From assembly GCA_035341015.1 (NCBI GenBank), contig DAOQUL010000014.1, positions 1 to 64,000 on the forward strand: DNA of 64,000 nt, in the 5' to 3' direction. Positions 55,210 through 62,916 of this stretch are shown one piece after another. Below the pieces are notes generated by a model, which worked only from the letters and a program-made list of their open reading frames with translations, made no database searches and was not told the DNA's origin. The position numbers and the translations under genes were made by a program. This DNA is from JAKQIM01 sp029557965 (GTDB lineage: Bacteria; Chloroflexota; Anaerolineae; Anaerolineales; UBA4823). The number at the start of each line of letters is the position of its first letter. Positions within the stretch are counted from its first letter, which is position 1.

Positions 55210-55817
55210 CTGTGTACCAATGCAAAAGCCGCGACCCTTCTACTCAGGCCACGGCTGAATAATACGCTCCTAGGATAAGTTGTTCGTTCAGCGCCGCAGG
55301 CTGGGCCGGTCAATCAGGCGGGTTCCAGGCTTGCGGGAGGGCTTTCCTGTGCCAGTCTAGGGTGAATTAAGATAGACTGCCGCACAGAGGGCTGCGGTGC
55401 TATCATGGGGGGCGGCTGTCCATCTCGTTGATCGTTTCACAGGACACTCAAGACATCATTATTCTGTTTGATCGGGCCGGTGAGGTTACCAACCACTAAC
55501 CAAACCGCTAACCAAGAACACAGGCAAAGTCAAACACCGAACGTAAGCGTTTCCAGAAATCGTTTTTATTCAGATCCGCGGCCGCGCTGCTCGATGATTA
55601 GAAGATAAAAGGCAGCGCAGCTACCAACGCCCCGGGGCTCCAGCAAGCTGGTTTGCTCTCCAAGGGGCGCAACCGCTCTGTGCCTGCCGGCAGAGAGCAG
55701 ATAGATTTTTAAGGTTAACAAATTATACATGATAATGGAGATTCTGGGGATTTAACTTCTGAGGAAAGAACTGGAAAAGCGCGTGGGCAGAGTCTTAACC
55801 CGGTGAGGCTTGAGAAG
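55210..55817. other. 608-bp gene-free region with hairpins; possible small RNA
   Basis: No plausible reading frame. Notable pieces are GCGCTGCTCG and GGCAGCGC arms flanking an A-rich loop (about 55583-55625), a Gly/Cys-free GCCCCGGGGC-to-GGGGCGC paired region (55630-55670), and GCTCTGTGCC-TGCC-GGCAGAGAGC (about 55674-55697, one mismatch) followed seven bases later by TTTTT. The succession reads like a structured transcript on the plus strand with a terminator. I could not match it to RNase P, tmRNA, SRP or 6S RNA: the conserved core strings of those are absent. Confidence 0.35.
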
Positions 55818-57935
55818 TCAGGGCTGTTGGTTGTTTTTTAAAATGATTGGCATGTAGACCGGATTCAGCAGTGGAAAGGCAAGTAGCAAATCAGATGTGG
55901 CCTGGTTGTGGTAACTGATATAGGGTTTACCCGATGTGTCTAGGACGATGGATGTGGCATTGCCAATGCTGTAAGCGTTGTCTATTGTTTGGATGTGCCA
56001 GCCTGATGCATCCTGATAAGCATATTTAAGGTTGCCGGTATAGGGGAAATCATTGTCGTGGTAACTGATGTGAGGGTAACCGTCTGCATCCACGGCGATA
56101 TCGGTAAATTTGCCGGGGTCGCCAACATCGTCGATGGTTTGGGCGTGCCAGCCGTTGACATCTTGATGGGCATATCTTAAATCCCGCGCATTAGGATCGT
56201 AATAGCTGACATGGGCATATCCGTTTGTGTCTAAGGCCAACGCTCCATACTGGAAATACCCACTGTCAAAAGTATTTGTGTGCCATCCAGATGAATCTTG
56301 GTAATAGATGGCTCCGGCGGCAGTGTTGAGAATGTATGGGTGATCTGTAGCATCCAACACCAATGAGTAATCGCCGCTGATATCCAAATATGTAAAATGC
56401 CATCCGCTCGTGTCTTGATATGTGTATCGCCACCATTCGTCGTGGAAGGCATAGGAATAATAAATGATATGAGGGTAATGCTGCCTGTCCACAGCGATGG
56501 AGCAAGGCATCCCGGAGCCATTTTCGTCTACCATGGTGCTGTGAAAGCCGGATGCATCCTGGTAGGTGTAGTTTAGCCCTCCATCCGCATTGCAGAAGTG
56601 TGGATAACCCTGATCGTCCAATGTCATGGCGGTTGATACTGCGACGCCCTCAAGGGTTTGCACCTGCCAGTTGCCTGCCACCCGCCGCGCATAGCTCACG
56701 CCAGAGGTGTTCTGGCGTGTGTAGGTGATGTGGAGATTGCCCTGCTCATCCATTAACAGCGGGCCGCTTTCTTCTACGGCATCAAGACGGTCCACGATTT
56801 GCGCTTCCCAGCCGTCTGGATCCCGGTAGGTATGGATCAGGCCCAAGCCATTGTTGTAAGCGATATGGACGCCCTGGTTTTCCTCCCAAGCCAGCGAGAC
56901 AAAAATGCTGATCTGGAGGCCGGTCGTCAATACCTGGGTATGCCAGCCTGCTACATCCTGGTAGACGTAATACAGGTTGTAATCATTATCATTGAAATAA
57001 CTTGCATGGGCATAGCCTTGTGCATCCAGGGCCAGCGCGCTGCTCCCCATGCTTGCCCCACCAGGGCCAATCGTGTCGAACTGCCAACCGCCCTCCACCG
57101 GACAGGATAACTGGTAGGCAAATTTAACCGTCCAGTCAACAGCATCAAGGTATGTGATATGCGGGCAGCCGTTGGCATCCAGGGCTAAAGATGTACCCTG
57201 CCCGCCTCCGTTTGCCACTGTTTGGGCATGCCAGCCGCTGGCATCTTGGTAGGCGTAACGCAGGTCCCAGTCGTCAGCATCCAAATAGCTGACGTGCGGA
57301 TACCCCAGCGCGTCGATGGCGATGGAATTGTACTGCCCCACCCAGCCTTTGCTATCGGCAACCTGGATGTGCCAACCGTTGGCATCCTGATAAGCATATC
57401 GGAGGGCAGTATTCCCATAGTAGACGATGTGCGCATAGCCTAAGGCATCTAGGGCCAGGGCGGTATGACCACTGGCTTGCCCCGTGCCATCCACGGTTAC
57501 AATGTGCCAGCCGGTGGCGTCTTTGTAAGCATAGCGCACCTCGCTGAGACCGGGACGGTTAAGAAAATAGCCAATGTGTGGGTGGCCCTCGCTGTCTAGG
57601 GCCAGCGAAGCGTAATTACCGGCAGTGGCGGTCTCGTCCACAATCTCAGATTGCCAGGATGCGCCGTCATACCAGGCATAATAGAGGGCATCGCCTCCAT
57701 AAGCCAGGTGCGGCTGACCGTCACTGTCTAGGCGCAGGCTGTGGTCGGTCATGGTATAGAAATTGCGCGGGCATTCGATACAAGAAGTTCGCCAATGATC
57801 GATCGGCGGGCTGTAAACTAAGTCCGGGCGATGGATGGGCCGCGCCTGAACACCGGGGGCAAGGTAGAGACTGGCCAGGATCAGAAACACCACCAGAACG
57901 ATGCGCCAAGCAGCAGATCGAGTATCTATGTTCAT
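55818..57935 (-). CDS. Secreted repeat protein (propeller-like) ending in the shared C-terminal tail
   Basis: 705 residues. Signal peptide (I-V-L-V-V-F-L-I-L-A-S-L-Y-L-A-P), then about a dozen repeats of some 48-52 residues built on Y-A-Y-Q-D-A-S-G-W-H, a hydrophobic strand, and L-A-L-D-A-x-G-Y-P-H-I-S-Y. Repeats of this kind form beta-propeller blades of the BNR/Kelch class. The C-terminus P-V-Y-M-P-I-I-L-K-N-N-Q-Q-P has the tail of the two beta-helix proteins plus six residues. Role outside the cell unknown, probably surface binding. GGAGG and AAGGA precede the ATG. Confidence 0.8.
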   Translation of the reverse strand: MNIDTRSAAWRIVLVVFLILASLYLAPGVQARPIHRPDLVYSPPIDHWRTSCIECPRNFYTMTDHSLRLDSDGQPHLAYGGDALYYAWYDGASWQSEIVDETATAGNYASLALDSEGHPHIGYFLNRPGLSEVRYAYKDATGWHIVTVDGTGQASGHTALALDALGYAHIVYYGNTALRYAYQDANGWHIQVADSKGWVGQYNSIAIDALGYPHVSYLDADDWDLRYAYQDASGWHAQTVANGGGQGTSLALDANGCPHITYLDAVDWTVKFAYQLSCPVEGGWQFDTIGPGGASMGSSALALDAQGYAHASYFNDNDYNLYYVYQDVAGWHTQVLTTGLQISIFVSLAWEENQGVHIAYNNGLGLIHTYRDPDGWEAQIVDRLDAVEESGPLLMDEQGNLHITYTRQNTSGVSYARRVAGNWQVQTLEGVAVSTAMTLDDQGYPHFCNADGGLNYTYQDASGFHSTMVDENGSGMPCSIAVDRQHYPHIIYYSYAFHDEWWRYTYQDTSGWHFTYLDISGDYSLVLDATDHPYILNTAAGAIYYQDSSGWHTNTFDSGYFQYGALALDTNGYAHVSYYDPNARDLRYAHQDVNGWHAQTIDDVGDPGKFTDIAVDADGYPHISYHDNDFPYTGNLKYAYQDASGWHIQTIDNAYSIGNATSIVLDTSGKPYISYHNQATSDLLLAFPLLNPVYMPIILKNNQQP

Positions 57936-58083
57936 TCCTTGCCTCCAATCCTATATGTGCAGGGTACACCCATATCCGGTGACTGTCAACATGCCGGATC
58001 AAATTTTAGGGGATGGCAAGAGCTGTGGCATCGAGGTAAAATTCAGCGTTGTCTTGGATGTTTTATTTACATTCTGCCATAGG

Positions 58084-58728
58084 ATGAAATCTATAATGAA
58101 GGATGATCAAGGATCTGCTCCTCGCCGGGGCCGCTGGTTTATAAATTGGAAGCGCGAGCTGTTGGAGACTCTGGCGATCTTGGGGGTTGCTTTGCTCGTG
58201 GCGGGCGTTTGGTTTGGAACCCACCCTCAAGACTGGCTTCGCCTGTGCCAGTCTGGCGCGATCCCTTTTTTGCCCACCCCTACACCCCGCCCATTGCTGG
58301 TTGTGGTGGTCTCTACCCCCACACCGGATTCGGGTGACAGCCGTCTGTTCACGTTACATTATAATGAAAGTAGCTTTTACCTGTTGAATGCCTCTGGCAG
58401 TTCGCTGGACGATGTGAGCTCGCTGGCCTTTGAGCGCCTGGACGCATCTGGCCGGCCGCAGAACAGCTTTTCGGGCCAGGCATGGGCCGGAGAGCAGGCT
58501 TCATTGGCGCATGATACTTGTAATGGCATCGAGATTGAAGGCAGAGGACCTTTCTCGCGCCCGGCAGGTTGTGCTGCCGTGAGCAGCCTGCTTACCGTGC
58601 CCGAGAGCGCCGAGCTTATCTTCTGGACCACTGCTACCGGCAGTGAAACGTTCCGCGTCCTGTGGCAAGAGGAGCCGGTGGGGGAGTGCCAGGTGGCGAC
58701 AGGAGAGTGTTCCTTCTACTTGCCGTAA
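58084..58728 (+). CDS. Membrane-anchored hypothetical protein
   Basis: 214 residues, unrecognised. A basic N-terminus, one transmembrane helix (LLETLAILGVALLVAGVWFG), a Pro/Thr linker and an extracytoplasmic domain with two Cys pairs (D-T-C-N-G-I-E, A-G-C-A-A-V, G-E-C-Q-V-A-T-G-E-C-S), likely disulfides. An ATG at 58096 is also possible. TACATT about eight bases before 58084 could be the -10, again giving little or no leader. A strong terminator follows. Confidence 0.65.
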   Translation: MKSIMKDDQGSAPRRGRWFINWKRELLETLAILGVALLVAGVWFGTHPQDWLRLCQSGAIPFLPTPTPRPLLVVVVSTPTPDSGDSRLFTLHYNESSFYLLNASGSSLDDVSSLAFERLDASGRPQNSFSGQAWAGEQASLAHDTCNGIEIEGRGPFSRPAGCAAVSSLLTVPESAELIFWTTATGSETFRVLWQEEPVGECQVATGECSFYLP

Positions 58729-58743
58729 AAGGTGGTTTTGCCA

Positions 58744-58790
58744 AGAGAGCGAGGCGGTGCAAAGGCACCGCCTCGCTCTCTTTATTTACT
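58744..58790 (+). terminator. Rho-independent terminator
   Basis: AGAGAGCGAGGCGGTGC, loop AAAG, and the exact complement to 58781, then TTATTTACT. 17-bp perfect stem. Confidence 0.9.
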
Positions 58791-58852
58791 ATTTTGTAAG
58801 GGGGTCGGAAGCGCAAAAAGATTAGAAACACGACAAATGATATTTCATTTGC

Positions 58853-58936
58853 TTGCATTTTGCTCTAGATTCGGATATACTTTGCTTAATTGTGGGACAA
58901 AGTGGGTCAAAGTGGGACGCCGGCTATCTCCGGCGT
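58853..58936 (+). promoter_or_regulatory. dcw promoter and MraZ-binding boxes
   Basis: TTGCAT (58853-58858), 17 bases, TATACT (58876-58881). Downstream are three GTGGG boxes at ten-base intervals (58892, 58902, 58912), in the pattern known for MraZ binding sites, which repress the cluster. A seven-base hairpin (ACGCCGG/CCGGCGT, 58917-58936) follows them in the leader. Confidence 0.85.
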
Positions 58937-58963
58937 TCCGTGTTAATGGGATTATTAGAACAT

Positions 58964-59428
58964 ATGTTTTTAGGTCAGTACCACCACACCCTCGATAGTA
59001 AGGACCGCCTGACAGTGCCCGCCAAATACCGCGAACTGCTGGATGAGGGCGCGTATGTGATGCAGGGCCTGGATAAGAACTTGATGGTGCTGACCGAAGC
59101 CGCCTTCCAGGTAGTCTACAAGCGCATTACTCAGATGAGCATTACCGACCCACTGGCCCGCGATCTGCGCCGGCTCATCTTTTCGACAGCCGCCCAGGCC
59201 GAGATCGATAAATCTGGGCGCATCCTGCTGCAGAAGTTCCTGCGTGACCTGGTGGGCCTGGGCAGCGAGGTGATCTTGGTAGGGCAGGGCGACTATATTG
59301 AGATCTGGTCGCCTGATGAATGGCAGAAACGCATGAGCCGCATCCAAGATACCGAAGCCAATGCCCAGCGCTATGCCGCACTCGATCTGACTACCGGGCT
59401 GCCGGACGCTGGACTGGAGGCCCCTTAA
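58964..59428 (+). CDS. mraZ: Transcriptional regulator MraZ
   Basis: About 154 residues with two SpoVT-AbrB-like halves: M-F-L-G-Q-Y-H-H-T-L-D-S-K-D-R-L-T-V-P-A-K and, in the second half, A-E-I-D-K-S-G-R-I-L-L-Q-K-F-L-R. MraZ represses its own dcw operon by binding the GTGGG repeats upstream. The ATG at 58964 gives the canonical start; an in-frame ATG six codons earlier is less likely. Next in line is rsmH, as usual. Confidence 0.94.
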   Translation: MFLGQYHHTLDSKDRLTVPAKYRELLDEGAYVMQGLDKNLMVLTEAAFQVVYKRITQMSITDPLARDLRRLIFSTAAQAEIDKSGRILLQKFLRDLVGLGSEVILVGQGDYIEIWSPDEWQKRMSRIQDTEANAQRYAALDLTTGLPDAGLEAP

Positions 59429-59478
59429 CCAGGGGCTTGTTTCCATTTCCAGGGCAGCTCACCCTAGAAAGTGAAACC

Positions 59479-60414
59479 GTGGCGCACCAATCTGTTCTTT
59501 ACCAAGAAATTATACACGCTTTACAGCCGAAGCGGGGCGCAAAGTATGTGGATTGTACGCTGGGAGCGGGTGGGCATGCCTGGGGCTTGCTGGATGGCAG
59601 CGGTCCGGATGGATGCTTGCTTGGCCTGGATCTGGATCCGCAGGCCCTGGCGCTGGCTCGCCAGAAGTTGGCACCCTTTGGAGAGCGGGCCATCCTGGTG
59701 CAGGCCTCTTACCAGACCCTCCAGCACCAGTTGGAAAAGCTGGGTTGGTCTGCGGTGGACGGCATCCTGATCGACCTGGGCGTCTCCTCCATGCAGCTCG
59801 ATACTGCCGAGCGGGGTTTCTCCTTCTTGGCTGATGCCCCGCTGGACATGCGCTTTGACCCTGCCGGCCCGACCAGCGCCGAAGACCTGGTGAATGAGCT
59901 ACCCGAAGCCGAACTGGCTGATATCCTCTTCCGCTATGGCGAAGAGCGCCGGGCACGCCAGGTGGCGCGGGCCATCGTGCGGGCCCGCCCGCTGCACACC
60001 ACTGGGCAGTTGGCCCAGGTAGTGGCTGGCGCTACCATCAGCGGCCGCGGCGGAGAGCGCGGCCCACGCATCCATCCCGCCACGCGCACCTTCCAGGCGC
60101 TGCGCATCGCCGTGAACGGCGAATTGGATGCGCTAGAGGCCACCCTGCCGCAAGCCCTGCAGGCCCTGGCAGTGGGTGGGCGGCTGGCAGTGATCGCCTT
60201 CCACTCGCTGGAAGACCGGATTGTAAAGCAATTTATGCGCCGCGAGGCGCAAGACTGCTTGTGCCCACCCCGTCAGCCGGTGTGCACTTGCGGTCACAAG
60301 GCCAGCTTGCGAGAGATCAGCCATCGCCCGATCGAACCGCAGGCGGCAGAGATTGAGCAAAACCGGCGGGCGCGCAGTGCGCGTTTGCGGGTGGCTGAAA
60401 AAATAGGCGGATAA
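59479..60414 (+). CDS. rsmH: 16S rRNA m4C1402 methyltransferase RsmH
   Basis: 311 residues from a GTG. Motifs Y-V-D-C-T-L-G-A-G-G-H-A, I-L-I-D-L-G-V-S-S-M-Q-L-D, R-G-F-S-F and T-F-Q-A-L-R-I-A-V-N with the end F-H-S-L-E-D-R-I-V-K. It methylates C1402 of 16S rRNA using SAM. A C-rich segment C-L-C-P-P-R-Q-P-V-C-T-C is typical of many RsmH proteins. The start fits the family (H-Q-S-V-L near the N-terminus); the frame is open upstream into mraZ's tail but without homology. Confidence 0.94.
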   Translation: MAHQSVLYQEIIHALQPKRGAKYVDCTLGAGGHAWGLLDGSGPDGCLLGLDLDPQALALARQKLAPFGERAILVQASYQTLQHQLEKLGWSAVDGILIDLGVSSMQLDTAERGFSFLADAPLDMRFDPAGPTSAEDLVNELPEAELADILFRYGEERRARQVARAIVRARPLHTTGQLAQVVAGATISGRGGERGPRIHPATRTFQALRIAVNGELDALEATLPQALQALAVGGRLAVIAFHSLEDRIVKQFMRREAQDCLCPPRQPVCTCGHKASLREISHRPIEPQAAEIEQNRRARSARLRVAEKIGG

Positions 60415-60455
60415 CGCATATCCGCGTTGGCACAAGACTTGCAGCGTAGAAGGCT

Positions 60456-61076
60456 ATGAACACTTTTCGGCGCATTCGAGAATTGATGGGACAACGTACC
60501 ACTGCCCGCACACGGGTTGATTGGCAGGCGGTCTTGGCAGAGCAGGTGGCGCCCTTCCAGGCGCCCTGGCGGGCTGCCATGCGCCAGCAGATGCAGTTGA
60601 TGGGGGGCGTGCTGCTGGTGATCGTGGCTGCGGCAATCGTGGCGGGCATTTACTTGAATGTCACCACGCGGGCCGCGGCCATTGGCCGCGAGATCCAAGA
60701 GATGCGGGTGCGGATGTCTGGTTACCGCTACCTGGAATCCAGCCCTGACCCAGCCACCGCCCCGATCGAGGAGATGGAACAGCGCATCGCCGACCTGGAG
60801 TCTCAACTGGCCTTTTTGACATCTTACGATGTGATGCAGCAGCGGGCTGATCAGTTGGGCTTTGAAGAGGCCGACCCAGAAGATATCATCTACCTGGAGG
60901 CGCCAGGTTATATCGATCATCAAGAGGCTGTCTTGGCGCCGCCGCCGACCACGGTAGTGGTAAGCGCAGATGGTTTGTCACCAGAGTTCAGGCAGTCTCT
61001 GGTGGATTGGTTTAAGGAGCAGGCTGTGGAAGCTTCTAATTGGCGTTTTTTGTTCAGTGCTGAGGGGCAACCATGA
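60456..61076 (+). CDS. FtsL-like cell-division protein (by position)
   Basis: 206 residues, one transmembrane helix (MGGVLLVIVAAAIVAGIYLN, about 50-70), then a coiled coil (R-E-I-Q-E-M-R-V-R-M, I-E-E-M-E-Q-R-I-A-D-L-E-S-Q-L) and a C-terminal part with A-D-Q-L-G-F-E-E-A. This is the FtsL/FtsB fold placed between rsmH and ftsI, where ftsL always sits. It is longer than usual, with an extra cytoplasmic N-terminus and a long tail. Overlaps ftsI by four bases. Confidence 0.8.
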   Translation: MNTFRRIRELMGQRTTARTRVDWQAVLAEQVAPFQAPWRAAMRQQMQLMGGVLLVIVAAAIVAGIYLNVTTRAAAIGREIQEMRVRMSGYRYLESSPDPATAPIEEMEQRIADLESQLAFLTSYDVMQQRADQLGFEEADPEDIIYLEAPGYIDHQEAVLAPPPTTVVVSADGLSPEFRQSLVDWFKEQAVEASNWRFLFSAEGQP

Positions 61077-62899
61077 ACCCTTATATGACTGCTGCTCGAG
61101 AAACACAACCGCCGTCATTTTGGCGCTACACCATGTTGGGGGTCGGGTTTGCATTGATCGGCCTCTTGATCGTGGCGCAAATGTTCCGTTTGCAGGTCAG
61201 CCCGCAGGCAGAAGATTTCATTGCCCAGGGCAAGGCCTATTCCCGCGCCCTGCACATCTATTACCCGGCGCGCGGTCAGATCTATGACCGCTGGGGAAGT
61301 TTGCTGGCGGGCAATACACTGGTCTACGAAGTGGGTGCCCAGGTTGCCTCGGTGGAGAACATTGAGACGGTGGCTTTTGCCTTGAGCAAGGTGCTTGCAG
61401 AAGGCCATCCAGAGTACAGCCATGCCGGGTATTATGACGAGCTTTATGCGGTATTGGTCTCTGCCTTGCAAAAAGGCACCTCGTACATCCCCCTGGCCGA
61501 TTTTGTGACGCCCGATGAACTGGCCCAATTGCAAGAGTGGGCCCTGCGCTACAACACCATGCAAACCACCAGCCGGTCGAGCACTGAGAATCAGCCCAGC
61601 CTGGCCGGGTTGGTGTACCGCCCGCGTTTGCAGCGCACGTATCCAGAACACGACCTGGCCTCTACAATCATTGGCTTTGTGAACCGCGAGGGGGTTGGCC
61701 TGTTTGGGGTAGAGCAAAAATACAACGATTTGTTGGCTGGCGAGCCCGTGGCTGCCTGGGTGCCCCTGGATCCGTACGAAGTGGCCAATATCCCGACGAT
61801 GGAACCGGGCGGCGACCTGGTTCTGACGATCGACCGGCAGACACAGGCGGCTGTTGAAGAGATCTTGGAGCAGGCGCTCAATGAAACCGGGGCTTCCAGT
61901 GGTGTGATCATCGTCTCAGACCCCAATACGGGCGAGATCCTGGCGATGACCTCTTGGCCGCGCCTGGATTTGAATGAATACTGGAATTATGGGGAGGTAT
62001 TCTCAGACAATACCCCCTTCAACCGGGCTGTTAGCGATACCTACGAGCCGGGCTCAGTGTACAAGGTGTTGACCATGGCCGCCGGGTTGGACTCGGGCGT
62101 GGTGGATGCTGAAACGGTGTTCACCGATGGCGGCTCGATCGAAATTGGCGGCATCCTGATCCATAACTGGGATTACGGCGCCTGGGGTCCGCAAAACATG
62201 CAGGGCTGCATGCAGCACTCGCTGAACGTCTGCCTGACCTGGGTGGCCAAGCAGTTGGGCGCCAACCTGTTTTACGATTACATGCAGAATTTTGGCATCG
62301 GGCATTTGACGGGTGTGGATATGGCGATGGAAGCCAACGGCCGCCTGAAATTGCCGGGCGATACCGATTGGTACGAAGCCGACCTGGGCACCAACTCATT
62401 TGGCCAGGGCGTGGCGGTCACCCCCTTGCAGATGGTGATGGCGATCTCGGCCATTGCCAACGAACGCGGTGAGATGATGGCGCCGCATGTGGTGCGTTCG
62501 ATCATCAACGACGGCTACCAGTACAACCCGGCGCCCCAGGTAGTGGGGACGCCCATCCGGGCTGAAACTGCCCGGATGCTGACCGAGATGCTGGCGGCCT
62601 CGCTGGAAAACGAGTCGTCTGACGCCCTGGTGATGGGATACCAGGTGGCTGGTAAAACTGGCACGGCTGAAATCCCCGGGCCGGGCGGCTACCAGGCCAA
62701 CCTCACCAACGCCTCATTCGTGGGTTGGGGCCCGGTAGGCGACCCGAAATTCTTGGTGTATGTGTGGTTAGAAGAACCGACCGTTTCTCCCTGGGGCTCG
62801 GTGGTGGCATCACCGGTTTTCCGAGAAGTGGTGGAACAATTGGTCGTGCTGATGGATATCCCCCCTGATGATATCCGCAGGCAGTTGGGAAATGAGTAA
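61073..62899 (+). CDS. ftsI: Peptidoglycan transpeptidase FtsI/PBP2b family
   Basis: 608 residues: one transmembrane helix near 22-42, a dimerisation domain (R-G-Q-I-Y-D-R-W-G), and the transpeptidase with S-x-x-K in Y-E-P-G-S-V-Y-K-V, S-x-N in Q-H-S-L-N-V and K-T-G in V-A-G-K-T-G-T-A-E. It cross-links septal peptidoglycan. There is no PASTA domain after the transpeptidase. Ends at 62899; the murF start follows by 17 bases. Confidence 0.94.
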   Translation: MNPYMTAARETQPPSFWRYTMLGVGFALIGLLIVAQMFRLQVSPQAEDFIAQGKAYSRALHIYYPARGQIYDRWGSLLAGNTLVYEVGAQVASVENIETVAFALSKVLAEGHPEYSHAGYYDELYAVLVSALQKGTSYIPLADFVTPDELAQLQEWALRYNTMQTTSRSSTENQPSLAGLVYRPRLQRTYPEHDLASTIIGFVNREGVGLFGVEQKYNDLLAGEPVAAWVPLDPYEVANIPTMEPGGDLVLTIDRQTQAAVEEILEQALNETGASSGVIIVSDPNTGEILAMTSWPRLDLNEYWNYGEVFSDNTPFNRAVSDTYEPGSVYKVLTMAAGLDSGVVDAETVFTDGGSIEIGGILIHNWDYGAWGPQNMQGCMQHSLNVCLTWVAKQLGANLFYDYMQNFGIGHLTGVDMAMEANGRLKLPGDTDWYEADLGTNSFGQGVAVTPLQMVMAISAIANERGEMMAPHVVRSIINDGYQYNPAPQVVGTPIRAETARMLTEMLAASLENESSDALVMGYQVAGKTGTAEIPGPGGYQANLTNASFVGWGPVGDPKFLVYVWLEEPTVSPWGSVVASPVFREVVEQLVVLMDIPPDDIRRQLGNE

Positions 62900-62916
62900 G
62901 GGCTTGGAGAGATGAC

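Noticed and set aside
55210..55817. RNase P RNA, tmRNA, SRP RNA or 6S RNA
   Set aside because: The conserved cores (GAGGAAAGTCC, the tmRNA tag and tRNA-like end, GGTCAGGTCCGGAAGG) were looked for on both strands and not found.
55818..57935. CRISPR-like periodicity
   Set aside because: The repeats are about 150 bases, in frame and coding; no short identical repeats with unique spacers.
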